From Jaltomata sinuosa (lineage: Eukaryota; Streptophyta; Magnoliopsida; Solanales; Solanaceae), in the NCBI GenBank assembly GCA_003996215.1, contig QJPP01001845.1:1-64000 (forward strand): a stretch of 64,000 bases of DNA, given 5' to 3'. Position numbers and translations under genes: made by a program. A model generated the notes under the pieces. The model saw only the letters and a program-made list of their open reading frames with translations. It made no database searches and was not told the DNA's origin. How positions within the stretch are numbered: the stretch's first letter is position 1; every line of letters starts with the position of its first letter. This document shows, piece by piece, positions 1 to 11,110 of the stretch.

Positions 1-1835
1 CTCAGGTGCTCGGTCCGACCGAGGCTAAAAATCATCTCAAGTAACAAGAAAACTCAACTAGCACCCCGTCCCTGCCGAGTCTAGCGATAATCATAAAACT
101 GATGATTTTAAACATAATTTTACTTTCTTGCCCAAAAATCTCCACAAGTGAAATCAACCATTTCCGAATCATTTCCATAAAAAACGGGCCCCCCGGGCCA
201 TGCAAGGTTTAGAAAACATGCAAGGTTAGCCAGTAGGCCCGAAGCCAAAACCACGTAAAACATGGATAAAACCTCTTTATATGCATGGAAATGGTATGAT
301 CACACACAATAGCTGCCCCGCAGCTCACAATCAACCTATCGACCCTGCACAGGCCCACAGCTACTCAGCAAGCATAACCAGCCTAGAAGGATAATTCTAT
401 GCCCGGGACTCGCGGACATTCCCAAAATCCCACCTTCTATGTTCCAGAGTCAACAAGGCCTCACAGGACCACAAGGGTAAATAAAATATATCGGCAATTA
501 CTACAAGCAACGGAGGAACAAAAGTAGGCGGATATGAATAAAGCGGTCGAGGTCTGTGGTGCCAACCTAATAAACCAACCCAAGGATGCCCATTAATACA
601 ATTTTATTCTATATATGCGGAGTCTAGGGAAATTAAACCGTAACCTACCTGTCGTCCGACGACAAGCTGCTAGAACAACGATGTCCAAGCTCGAACCACT
701 CCAAGAAAATCCAAAACTAAATCGGAATCGGATTCGGATTTGGGACGGAATAACTTGACGTAGATAATTGATTTTCTTTCTCTTTGAGATCAAATATTGT
801 GTCAAAATAACTTCTCTCCACAAAAAGTTTATCTCCGACGTTATGTCAATATATGTACGGTATGAATCCTATGATTGTTGAAGTAAAATAGTTGCATTCA
901 TTTGCTGAAGCTGTGTGCAATATATAGAAATAGGTGCAACATATATAACTTTATCCTAACAGAATATATACATTTGGGACATTTAGTGGAATGCCTGGTG
1001 GCATTATGCACCATGGTGGGCACTTCCCACAACTCCACGTGGAGTTTGGTGTCCACCCTAAAATATTTTATCCCGTTATATATATACTCGGGTATTGCGT
1101 AGGTTCGTGGTAAAATAAATATAATATTTTAAATATACCATAATTCATAGCAAATTATTTCAAACAAAACCTACTATATTGTAATAATAAATTTTAACGT
1201 AATTAACTTTTACTATCTCCGTTAAAATATTATGGAGTATAAAAACCTTATAAAATAAATACATATACACTTATATCGTATCAAAGATATTTTTCATAAA
1301 TATTTAAAATATTTGGAAAGGCAATAATAATATAATTTTTACCAATTTCAACTTTTAAATAACGTATTTTCAAATACACGCACGAGGCTAATAACATTCT
1401 CAAGTTTAGGCTCGTAATTCGCCAATGCACGATTTTGATACTCAAGAATTCTCTCGGGATCCTCCCTTATATTTTATCACTGTTTCAGAACTGAAATGGC
1501 ATTTTAAAATGTGAAATTGAGGCTTAAATCGAGTTTAACCCGACCCGGTTCGCGACCCGGTTCGCAACCCGTTTTCTGCCAGACAGTTCGCGGTAAAACA
1601 GTCATAACTTTTTACTCCGAGATCAGTTGGACGTGAGGTTTTGTGCGTTGGAAACTAGACTCGTAGACCTTCGATTTGGTATTTCGGGGGACTTCTAACT
1701 CTTTATATATTGAGAGAAACGCCCTGATACATTTGACCCAAAGTTCAGAAAATTTGTTAAAGGTCCTACAATATCTTTTGTCGATTTGATTGACTTTAAA
1801 ACTTAAACGTGAAAATGACCGGAAGGGTCATTACA
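1..1835 (-). repeat. 3' LTR of element A, truncated by the window edge
   Basis: The LTR begins on the minus strand at 1835 with TGTAATGACC. It matches the LTR at 3624-7550 in order but with many substitutions. Compared with that copy, about 400 bp near the outer end appears missing: the first ~25 nt match the sequence at 7550, and the alignment then resumes at about 7165. The region 1541-1590 carries GC-rich near-tandem words of the form CCCGGTTCGCGA. No host ORF is supported here. Confidence 0.8.
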
Positions 1836-1855
1836 TCATCCACTACTAAAAAGGG

Positions 1856-1871
1856 CTTTCGTCCTCGAAAG
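1856..1871 (-). other. Conserved hairpin upstream of the 3' LTR (element A)
   Basis: On the minus strand the sequence is CTTTCG, loop AGGA, CGAAAG: a perfect 6-bp stem whose base lies 20 nt before the LTR start. Elements B, D and E have an equivalent hairpin at the same place. The loop is identical to that of E, and the second stem pair is changed on both sides (T-A here, A-T in E). Confidence 0.7.
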
Positions 1872-1896
1872 TCAAGGTCAAGGGGGTACCTGAAGG

Positions 1897-3303
1897 CTAA
1901 AATAGCTGCGGATACTGATCCCGCATATCTCTCTCGGTCTCCCAGGTAGCCTCCTCGACTGGACGGTGCCTCCACTGAACCTTAACAACCGGGATCTCTC
2001 GAGACCTCAATCTCCTGACATCTCTGGCCAAAATAGCTGCCGGCTCCTCAACAAAGGCTAAACCCTCATTCAACTGAACTGAATCCCACTGCAACACATG
2101 AGACTCATCTGGGACATACCGACGCAACATCGAAACATGAAATACAGGATGTATAGCTTAAAACATCGGAGGCAAGGCTAGCTGATAAGCAACGCCACCA
2201 ACCCTCTGAAGAATCTCAAACGGCCCAATGTACCTCGGGCTAAGCTTGCCCCGCCTACCAAATCTCATCACGCCCTTCACGGGCGATACACGGAGAAACA
2301 CCAAGTCACCGACACTAAACTCCAAGGCAGGAAGCCTACGATCAACATAACTTTTCTGCCTGCTCTGAGCTGCCCGAAGTCTGTCCTGAATCACTCGGAC
2401 TCGGTCTAAGGAATCTCGAAGCAAATCTGTGCTCTGTGGCCCAGCACTAAAACCATCAAACCAACCTACCGGCGATCTGCAACGCCTGCCATACAAAGCC
2501 TCAAAAGGTGCCATGCCGATACTTGAATGGAAGCTGTTATTATAAGCGAACTCTGCCAAGGGAACAAACTGATCCCATGAACCTCCAAAGTCAAGAACAC
2601 AGTCCCCAAGCATGTCCTCCAAAATCTGAATGGTCCTCTCGGACTGGCCATCTGTCTGAGGGTGGAAGGCGGTACTAAGATGAACCTCTGTACCCAAATC
2701 TCGCTGAATAGCCCTCCAGAACTGAGATGTGAACTGAGTGCTGCGGTCTGAAATGATAGAAGCTGGGACCCCATGCAACCAAACAACCTCACGAAGGTAG
2801 ATCTGAGCTAACCTCTCTGCGCCATAAGACGTCTGAACTGGCAAGAAATGTGCTGACTTAGTCAGCCTATCAACAATCACCCATATGGAATCAAACCTCT
2901 GAGAAGTACGAGGTAAACCAACAACGAAGTCCATAGTAATCCCTTCCCACTTCCATTCAGGAATGGGAAGTCGCTGCATCAAACCACCAGGTCTCATATG
3001 TTCGAACTTAACGTGCTGACAGTTCAAGCACCGAGATACAAACTCCGCTATATCCCGCTTCATACCACTCCACCAGTAAAGCTGCCTCAAGTCTCTATTA
3101 GATGAAGTCCAATGGGAAAATCTTGCCTCGTACTCCAATACCGACAGATAACCTTGCTGAAGAACTAGAAGCTCAACTATAACTGAAGCACCACTCACAG
3201 AACCAGGTACTGAAACACTCACCGGAGGACTCAGAGTCCTAGCCACGGTGTCTTGAAGCGCTGAGGTCGCTATAACTCCAATCGGAGGTTGGGCTGACCC
3301 CAC
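1897..3303 (-). pseudogene. gag-integrase fusion with C-terminal chromodomain (element A)
   Basis: One reading frame with a single in-frame TAA at 2158-2160. The first ~65 residues are gag-like (LEYEARFSHW near residues 56-65). At about residue 66-70 the frame passes directly into integrase at RDLRQLYWW, so gag, PR, RT and RH were removed in frame. The CxxC half of the zinc finger is present (CLNC), but the two histidines lie in the deleted part. The catalytic core keeps all three acidic residues: D in ITMDFVVGL, D in IISDR, and E in DGQSERT. The GPY/F-type region (KLSPRYIGPFEILQRVG) follows, then after the stop a chromodomain with VKVQWRHRPVEEATWE. Integrase and its chromodomain insert new copies into chromatin; this copy could give only a truncated fusion. 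Confidence 0.88.
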
Positions 3304-3333
3304 ACCCCCTATTTAGTGCGGTAAAGCCTCACT

Positions 3334-3416
3334 CTAGAGTCCTGGTGCTGATGGAAGCACTGAAGTAACAGGAACAGAAGCCTCGGCACCAACCACTATT
3401 GCACTCGTATGAGGCA
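3334..3416 (-). pseudogene. gag N-terminal stub (element A)
   Basis: A short frame of 27 codons starts with MPHTSAIVVGAEASVP about 190 nt downstream of the primer binding site and ends at a TAG. Its place and its small Ala/Pro/Ser/Val-rich composition fit a gag start. The gag core that should follow is missing, and the gag-integrase fusion begins 31 nt further on. This is inferred mainly from position. Confidence 0.45.
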
Positions 3417-3606
3417 TCTCAGAATGAATGAATAACCGAAGTCTAGAAGTCAATAAAGCCAGGAACGCACGATGAGGAGCCAAAAAGATGAAACTTTTCC
3501 TAACAATGCCCCGTAGCCTCCCGCAGATAGGATACAGATGTCATCGTACCGATCCACGAGACTCTACTTAGACACTTGCTTCTGTACCATGACACCGGTG
3601 AACCTA

Positions 3607-3620
3607 GAGCTCTGATACCA
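3607..3620 (-). other. Primer binding site, initiator tRNA-Met type (element A)
   Basis: The minus strand reads TGGTATCAGAGCTC, the standard complement to the 3' end of plant initiator tRNA-Met. It lies 3 nt downstream of the LTR end (TGACA at 3628-3624) and fixes the minus orientation of element A. Confidence 0.9.
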
Positions 3621-3623
3621 AGT

Positions 3624-6600
3624 TGTCACGACTCGATTTCTCAAGTCATGATGGCACCTACAATCCCCCAGTAGGCGAACCAATTCTCGTAGCCCAGAAT
3701 GGTTAGTAATGGGCTACTACCTAACCAAAATGCACCAGCAAGCAGAAATAAGTGAAAGTAAAACTCGAATATAAATATATAAAGGAAACTACACCAACCC
3801 CAAGACTTGGTATCAATAGTACAGAAGCTTCTAATAGGATACAAGTGCTAGTAGTAACAAAATACAACATAATTTGCCTCTGAAAGTACAAGGAGCAACA
3901 GTACAACAGATGAGATGTAGACAAGCCCTGACCGTCAGGCGCTCACCCTAGTCTCAAAGATCCAAAAGCTGCACGAGTCTCCAACATGATCAACGGCGAA
4001 AGCTCAGCTAATATATGCACAAAAAAGTGCAGAAGTGTAGCAAGAGCACCAAAACCACAGGTACTCAGTAGGTATCATAGGCCGACTGAGCGCATATAAG
4101 ATATAAAAGCAGTAAGTAACAGATAGCAAGAAAGCCGTCACTGAGGCAATAAGCAAGGCACAAGGAGCTAGCACAGATCATCCATAACCAAGAGCTTCAA
4201 GTAACACATGCTAGCACAGAGATACAATTACATAGAATCACAGGTGAAGGAAAGGAGAACACATCTGGAGTCCTTGCATAATAATATAAGTAAGAGAGAT
4301 AGTTGAGAAAATGGCGATATACCGGTAACCTCAAGTAAAAGGAAAAGATGAAGAGCAGTCTAACATACTCACAATGGAATCAACCAGTATAAGGAAATCA
4401 TAACACCAATCCAATCATATGATAGCATAACCAGGGAATCACCTCACAAGAACAACCCTAGGATGAAATAACTAGGCCACAATAACCGAGAGATACCACT
4501 CAGCTTCCCACAAGAATAGAACTAGAGTCTCACACTCTGCTCAGAAGGCCACACAAAAGTGCCTCAATAAGATAGGACTCCAAAGCCCTCTCAATAATCA
4601 AAAATCCCACAACCAAAGCCTCAACAGGCTAGCCATCACTAATCTTTCAAGAACCGAGTGCCAAGACAAGCTCTAAATAAAGACAGGAGTAAATATAGTC
4701 TACCTACAGTCCCAATGGCCGCCCATACAACCGAGGAACACACTCAAGTGAAAGCAAACCCTCCGGCATCCCATACTACCGGAGCGTACACTGAACACAC
4801 AACAAACAAGGGTGGAATCTAATGCATGATATGATATGATATGAAATAGAACCTCTGTATGTACCTCCTCCGGTGCCAATTGGGCCCAGCAGGCAGGTTA
4901 CATGGAAGGACTCAGCCTGTATACCTCTACTCCACCGTATACCCTTCCCTCCGGTGCATGCAGCCCGAATCCCCAGGCCCAGAGCGGCAAGATCCATGGA
5001 GGTCCCCGACCCCATACTAAAACTTAGTATCAAGACATGTCATCCGGAAGCAAGTAGGGGATCAAGATAGAGACCCAGTCTCAAGTATGCATGCCCAGAC
5101 CCCGTCCAGGACTAAAGTAGTAGAAAATGCCTCAATAACCCCTCCAAGGGTGCCCGGGCATAACTGGGTCTAAAACTGTAGTAAATCAAGTCTAGTGCTC
5201 TGCCCGACAGAGACTAGTATCAGTAATAAAATCAAGTCTGGTGCTCTGCTCCGCAGAGACTAGTATCAGTAATAAAATCAAGTCTGGTGCTCTACCTCGC
5301 AGAGACTAGTATCAGTAATAAAATCAAGTCTGGTGCTCTGCCCTGCAGAGACTAGTACCAGTAATAAAATCAGTGTGAAAACATCCAAAAATCCCCTTTT
5401 CTATCAACAACAGTACAAAAAATGGCCCCCCAGGGCCATGCAAATTTAGGAAAACTGTCAGTAATGGCTCACAACCAAAACTGTAGTAAAACATGCAGGG
5501 GAAAACCTTTTTCATGGATGATATGCTCGCACACAAATATAAAAGTATCCTAACGGCTCACAACAATTCCTATCAGCCCTGCACAAGCCCAATAGCTACT
5601 CAGCAGACATAACCAGCCTAAAAGGATAATCTCTATGTCCAAGACTCACGGACATTCCCAAATAGCCCACCATCTATATTCCAGAGTCAATACAAGGCCA
5701 CACAGGACCACAAAGGTAATATACATCACTACGTGAATATTACAAACAACGTATGAAATAGACGGACGAAAGGCGGACAAGGTCTGGGGTACCAACCTAT
5801 AACAACCCATCCAATGATGCTAATTAATACAGTTATAGCCTATATACGCAGAGTCTAGGTAGGAAAAAACCATAACCTACCTGTCATCCGATGACTAGCT
5901 GCGGGAACGACGTCGTCCAGACTCAAACTACTTTGAGAAGCTCCAAATCACAAAAGAATACTTTTAACTGAAGCCCCAAAGACATCTCTATGAAGGCTGA
6001 CCAACCAAGGTAATGGAACAATTACTAGAATCGACGAGGCTGCAAGAACGAGCCATAGCCATTTGATAAGGTGTTAATGTCACACTCGCGACCAGCCAAC
6101 TCCAAAACATAAAATGAGGCCAATAACAATAAGAAATGGCATCTAAATCCAACAATAATATGTTAACCACATCTCAAAGGAGCGACGAGCTCCCGAGGCA
6201 CTATTTCAACGCGTACTTCACGTTGTCCAATCCAATCACTATCGTATGCGATCCCAAAAAGAATCGCACAATTTCCCAATCCCTCCAGCACCTTACCACA
6301 ACCAGAACACCACAACAATAACCAAACATAACAAGATAAAGGGGCTGTCCAAAGCCACAAATCCAAAATACCACTTCGTGTCTCAGAAATCCATAAAATA
6401 ATACTAGAACATATAATAACGAAGGAGGGTCGTAGGAGGAAGGTTACCTCGACAAAAAACTTTGAAATACCAAGCTAAACATGATGTTATAAGGACCCAC
6501 CACGAGCTGTAACAATATACGGCAAGAAAACACGACAAACATGCCGATAACGATAAGTTCTCCTCGGAATTGATTCTAAAGCTCAAATTAAGAATGAGTC

Positions 6601-7550
6601 GAGGATTTAGAACCCTTGCCTTCCGATAATCAAATGATAATAGCATAAAAATATCAGTTCCATGAACTGCCTCCTTGCAGTAGCAACAAACGGAGCCAAA
6701 ACGATGAGAAAACCATACCACGATGATGAGCTCGCGACGTAGAGCAACTTCCGTTAAACTTCCGAATTGAAAAGATCAAGGTCCATGGATTATTTCTAAG
6801 GTTTGTATCTGGTTTTCTATGGTTTTGGTCTGTTTTTATGGGTTTAAAACGAAGGAGAAGCTGATTTATAAAGGCAAACCGACTTAGGATGTGGGCCCCG
6901 CTTTGACGTGTCTGCTTGCGCAGTCTTACGAAAACATGAATATCTCTCTATTCTGAAGTCGTATGGATAAACGGTTTAGTGCGTTGGAAACTAGACTCGT
7001 ATACCTTAGATTTGGTATATTAGGGGACCACTAACTCTATATAGATAGGGAGAAACACCCCAAGACATTTAACCCAAATTTGAAGAGAATTCCTTAAAGG
7101 AATTTACAATAACTTTTTCCGACTTTTGTTTCGCAACTTTCTTGACTTCAAAACTTATCATACGATCATTTTGCGATTATAATTCCTCATAACACATCCT
7201 TCTTAGTATATTAGACACTATTAGTCTTACCCCAAAGGCACGGGTTACTTTAAACCTTCCAAACGGGCGAGGTGTTACACGAGGCATTTCTTTAACTCAA
7301 ACTTTCGAGTAAGGAATTCCTTTGACCTAGAACCTTGGTTTAATTCTTTGGTATTACCAAGAATGTTGACGGAAGTCAACGATTTCCAAAGTTGAAGCTC
7401 TAAAATGAGTAACGGCCATAAAAACCAAACAAACGGCCCGGGCACCGAACTACCGATCCCGACAAGCCATAAATGACTTGGGCCGCTACAAGTAAGCTCT
7501 AATGGTACAAGAAAGGCGAAAATGTGTAAATGACCGGAAGGGTCATTACA
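3624..7550 (-). repeat. 5' LTR of element A (about 3.65-3.9 kb)
   Basis: The inner end is TGACA next to the primer site. The outer end is ambiguous. TGTAATGACCC at 7550 matches the start of the 3' LTR for 21 nt and is preferred. A second LTR-like start, TGTAACACCTCGCCC, lies at about 7277, so 7278-7550 could instead be a fragment of another LTR. A four-copy 46-bp tandem repeat lies inside. Short ORFs on both strands here lack family motifs and are taken as non-coding. Both lengths are in the upper range for plant gypsy LTRs. Confidence 0.75.
5187..5370. repeat. 46-bp tandem repeat, 4 copies, in the LTR of element A
   Basis: Copies start at 5187, 5233, 5279 and 5325, an exact 46-bp period. 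Each has the form CAAGTCTGGTGCTCTG, a variable 4-6 nt, then CAGAGACTAGTATCAGTAAT. CTCTG and CAGAG are inverted arms around the variable nucleotides, so each unit can form a small hairpin. A single diverged copy is visible in the 3' LTR near 5-30. Confidence 0.9.
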
Positions 7551-7874
7551 ATAATATTTTTTAATATTAGCATTTGTCAACTTGTGAGTAATTTTACTAC
7601 TAATAAGGTGTGTCATTAATGGTAATGCAAGATACAAATTCTAGGTGGTTTTAGTAGCAATTGTTATTGTCACTAAATAAATGCCACTAAAATTATGACC
7701 TTTTAGCGGCAATAGTTAGTATCTTTATGGCACTCTTTTTAAATGCCGCTAAATCTTTAGTGATATTAGAACCAATGACAATTATCTAAATATCGATAAA
7801 AGCTTTAGCGGTAATTTGTATTACCGCTAAAGTGCATAGTAAATACCGCTAAAAATATTTATTGTTGTAGTAGA
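7551..7874. mobile_element. CACTA-like or MITE remnant with TTTAGCGG subterminal repeats
   Basis: The right end reads, on the minus strand, TACTACAACAATAAAT, close to the CACTACAACAAA terminus of plant CACTA elements. Several copies of TTTAGCGGTAA and ACCGCTAAA in both orientations follow (near 7692, 7743, 7805, 7829 and 7845), typical of CACTA subterminal repeats. No transposase is present and the other terminus is not recognisable. The element abuts LINE sequence at 7874 exactly where the LINE RT domain is cut. Confidence 0.5.
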
Positions 7875-9428
7875 TTACTTTATTAGAAAAAGTGCTTAGA
7901 CTTATGGGTCTAAAGCCTGTAAATCTGTTCACCTACTCCTTCTTGGGAATTAGCACGAGATTTGTGTGAGTGATAAATAAAGGAATCTCATAGCCACAAA
8001 AAAGCCATCACCATTTTCCATACATCATTACCAATTATGTTACATTACTTTTGAAAGAATTGTCTTGAAAATCAATCAAGACCACTGACATTGTCCTTGT
8101 TCAAGCTAAAAATAGCTTCTTTGACTTTTTTCATAGTTGGGGAAATCAACATAGCTTCATTTTGATCCTTAGTAATTACCTTTGGAATGTAATCCAATAT
8201 GGATAAATCTTCACATTTAGTGGTCTCCTTAAACTGCTCCTGGAATACCTTCACAACTTTTTCACCAATATCTTGTGTTGTTTCCAGTCTTTTCTCCTGC
8301 TCATTCTCTATCTGGTGAATCATTAATTTTCTTCTTCTTCCTTTAATATAGGCATGGAAGAATTTAGTATTTCTATCTCTATCTTTAAACCATCTAATTC
8401 CTGCTTTTTACTTCTAATACTCCTCTTCTGTCTGTTGATATTTTTTCAATTCTTCTTCTGTATTTACCAATTCCATTATGTTTTCCTCAGGAGGGTTTTC
8501 TTCTATTTGTACCTCCTTTATTCTAGCTATATCCTCCAGTGTAGAAAATATTTTCATAAGTCTCTTTGCTCCATTGGGATAAAGCTTTCTTAACCTTTTT
8601 TAGTTACTCCTAGAAAATATAATAAGGTGACTCTCTTACCTCAAATTCCATCATTCAATCACTACCTCCTTGAATTTCTGATGCTTTATCCAAAGTTGAG
8701 AAATCTAAAAGGTTTTACAACTAGTTCCTGATCTGTGCTATAAATCACCTGTAATGGAGCATGGTCTGAACCTTGTCTTACCAAATGTTGCACCTCAGTA
8801 GATGGAAACTCATTCATGAACTCTTGATTAACAAAGACTCTGTCAATTCTTTTCAAAATACATTCCCCTTCTATTCTTCCATTACACCAAGTGTATGAAT
8901 TGCTAGTAAATTTGACTTCACTTAGTGCTCAAGCATTGATGCATTGAGCAAAGTCATTTATTTCCGGCCGAGTATGAGGCAATCCATTAACTTTTCAGAA
9001 GTATCTAGAATCACATTAAAGTCTCCACCTACAAGCCATGGTTTGTCAATATTCTATGCATCCATTTCTAAATCCTCCCACAACTTTAGTTTGTCTAGAG
9101 CACTACACCTAGCATATACAACTGTGATGACCATTTCCTTGTGACATGTAACATGTTTTAAATTAATAGTGATTTGGTGATATGTGTCAGTCTTCACCGT
9201 CCCTCCCCAATAAGTATTCCAAGAAACTCATATCTTTGCAGAGCTATTAACAACAACATTATCTAGTCCCAACTTCTTTCTATATCCTTCTAATTCATGA
9301 GGCCATTGAAAAGGTTCTAAAAGGGCTATATATGAGTAGTGATTTACTCTAACTTAGATCAATAAGCCTCTCAGAAGAGGTTTGAGAGTAACTAATCTAA
9401 TATTCCAGAATAGTACTTTGTCTACCAT
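7875..9428 (-). pseudogene. LINE ORF2 fragment: endonuclease and start of reverse transcriptase
   Basis: The start ATG at 9428 gives MVDKVLFWNIR, the usual opening of plant L1 ORF2 (FWNIRS...). Endonuclease motifs then appear across several frames: VTVVYA-like strand, LVGGDFNVI (near 9030), SYTWCNGR (near 8890), KRIDRVFVN and GSDHAPL (near 8850-8760). A linker with QFKETTKCEDL follows (8323-8072). RT begins with SLNKDNVSGLD and NLVLIPKKE, ending at RPISLSTFSNKVI beside the truncation. The YxDD core of RT is not present. In a working element this protein nicks target DNA and primes reverse transcription on it. Multiple stops and frameshifts make this copy non-functional. Confidence 0.85.
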
Positions 9429-11096
9429 CATCTACTAATAGTAGGTTTTGCTGAACTGCTCCTTGTATTCCTTTGACTTATTGAGGTAGGTTTTGCTTTA
9501 TTTTTATAATTCTTAATATCCTTAGTGTGCTTAGGAGATAAATCTTCTTTGACACTTACATCTTTAATGTTCTCTTGTATGTCTTCATCCTCTTTAGCAT
9601 TTCTAATATCTTTCATTTAATGGTCTATCTGGGTTTCTCCAACTATACTTTCATGCTCTTAATTGTGATTGGTACATACTCTCTTTCTTTCTCCTTGTGT
9701 CAACTGATATGCAGTCCGGAGGCTTCTCCTTCTCATTTGTGGTGCTAACTTCCACTGATTGACTTTGTGTATCCTTTTTTTTGTCATTGTTACTACTTTG
9801 ATCCCTTTCTTGCTTCCTATCTTTTCTCACTTCTTCAGTCCTTTCACCCCTATTTTATGTTTTTTCAGTTCCTTCCTCGTTTTGGTTATCTTCCTTGGGA
9901 TTACCTGAATCATCTAATTTCATTCCAAAAGATTCCTCCATCCATTTCTTTGTTGATTCCCTTTGTTTATTTGCGTCCTTGTTGTCTCCCTTGCTAATGT
10001 TCTTCTCATTATGGACTTCATGACCTTCATCATTCAAAAGTGCATCAAATTTGTTTTCTGTTATCACTTCCACTTCTTCTTTATATGTATTTCTTGGGTT
10101 CCATCTATGTACTATTCCCCCTTTATACAAATATCTTCCTCTTCTTGATCTATTCCTTTTTCTCTGTTCCTGGAACTGATTTTCTTTCTTTTTACCTTTC
10201 TCTTCCTGCTCCTTTGTAGTCTTTTCAGTCTCTTTATCTTCTTTCTTGTCTGCACTTCTATCTTTTGTGTCCTTAGCATCCTCTTCTTTGTTTTCCTGAG
10301 GATATAGTTTTGGATGCAACATAAAACACTCCTTTTCATTATGACCTTGCAACTTGCAGTTTTTGCAATATTTGGGAAAATAATCATTTAATTTTGATCC
10401 ATTTAGCAATAATTTTTCCAGATTTCTTCTTGATACCAACATTGACCCTCTTTGGGAAGTCTCCCATCAGATCCACCTCCACCTTGACTCGTTCATAGCT
10501 TGGTCTAGTCTTGTTTCTCGTTGCCATATCCACTTGCGAATGCTTCTCTACTGCTACAATAATAGAAAATATTGTCTCTTTCCCAAAGAAATTGGATGGT
10601 AATGATATCCAAGCAATTGCAATGGTAGTCTCTTCCTCTAAATCAAATAGAGGGTCCTATTTAAGTGTTCCCATTGATAATTCCAGTTCCTATGAGCAAT
10701 ATAGAACACCAATTTTGATAGAAAATTGATATAATCTTCCATTCATGATGCCCTAATCTGGACATATCTATTGCTAGGCAGACCTATGTTCACATCACCT
10801 TTCAATTCACACCGCTTTGGGATAAGTTTTCACAGATCTTGTATTTTCGGCCATCCATATAAGAATTTTTCAACTACTGCATATTGTAATTCTTCATTTA
10901 CTATCATCTGTGAAACTTCTTCCTCCTCCCATATCACTATTGGTTCTCCATGCAAATAGGTGATTGGTTTGAGAGGCAATGGTGTTGGTATTGTTTTAGG
11001 AGTTTGTAAGGTAGAAAATTAATTCATTCCTATTGGTGTCGTATTTTCAGGTTGAGAAGGCTCCGATAGAGGCTTCCCAATAGACGTTAAGGCCAT
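9428..11096 (-). pseudogene. LINE ORF1: DUF4283-like domain plus zinc knuckle
   Basis: From the ATG at 11096 the disrupted frame shows the DUF4283 pattern of plant LINE ORF1 proteins: KFLYGWPKIQDL, then YVQIRAS, YINFLSKLVFYIAHRN, then TIAIAWISLPSNFFGKET and RVKVEVDLMGDFPKRVN. A CCHC knuckle (CKNCKLQGHNEKEC) follows near 10375-10330, then a long Lys/Glu-rich tail. The stretch 10442-9855 is open. The tail closes at a TGA whose last base is the first base of the ORF2 ATG. ORF1 binds LINE RNA. In-frame stops and at least two frameshifts are visible in the DUF4283 part. Confidence 0.8.
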
Positions 11097-11110
11097 GATC
11101 ATCGGCAAAA

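Larger units (their letters stand above)
1..7550 (-). mobile_element. Element A: Ty3/gypsy chromovirus (Tekay/Del-like), internally deleted, long LTRs
   Basis: Minus-strand LTR retrotransposon cut by the left window edge. Reading on the minus strand: 5' LTR (7550 to 3624), initiator-Met primer binding site (3620-3607), a 27-codon gag stub, a gag-integrase fusion with chromodomain (3303-1897), a hairpin, then the 3' LTR from 1835 downward. Only about 1.8 kb of internal sequence remains, against roughly 5 kb in a complete chromovirus. Protease, reverse transcriptase and RNase H are absent, so the copy is non-autonomous. The two LTRs align by eye over several stretches (for example 541-640 with 5775-5870, and 1621-1740 with 6975-7080) but are clearly diverged, so the insertion is old. 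Lineage is inferred from the chromodomain, the tRNA-Met primer site and the LTR size. Confidence 0.85.
7875..11110 (-). mobile_element. L1-type LINE, minus strand, truncated within the RT domain
   Basis: Reading on the minus strand: ORF1 (DUF4283-like domain, then CCHC knuckle), then ORF2 with an AP-type endonuclease and the start of reverse transcriptase. RT is lost at 7874 where the CACTA-like remnant begins, so the catalytic RT core and the 3' end are absent from the window. They may lie beyond position 1 if element A and the CACTA fragment both inserted into the LINE. Many stops and frameshifts mark it as an old fossil. Confidence 0.88.

Noticed and set aside
5187..5370. Possible CRISPR array
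   Set aside because: Repeats are tandem without unique spacers, in a plant LTR; no cas genes.
7275..7637. 120-residue minus-strand ORF
   Set aside because: It crosses the outer end of element A's LTR into unrelated sequence and has no domain; a chance frame.
9855..10442. Lys/Glu-rich ORF as a host nuclear protein gene
   Set aside because: Its CCHC knuckle and position directly before a LINE endonuclease show that it is LINE ORF1.
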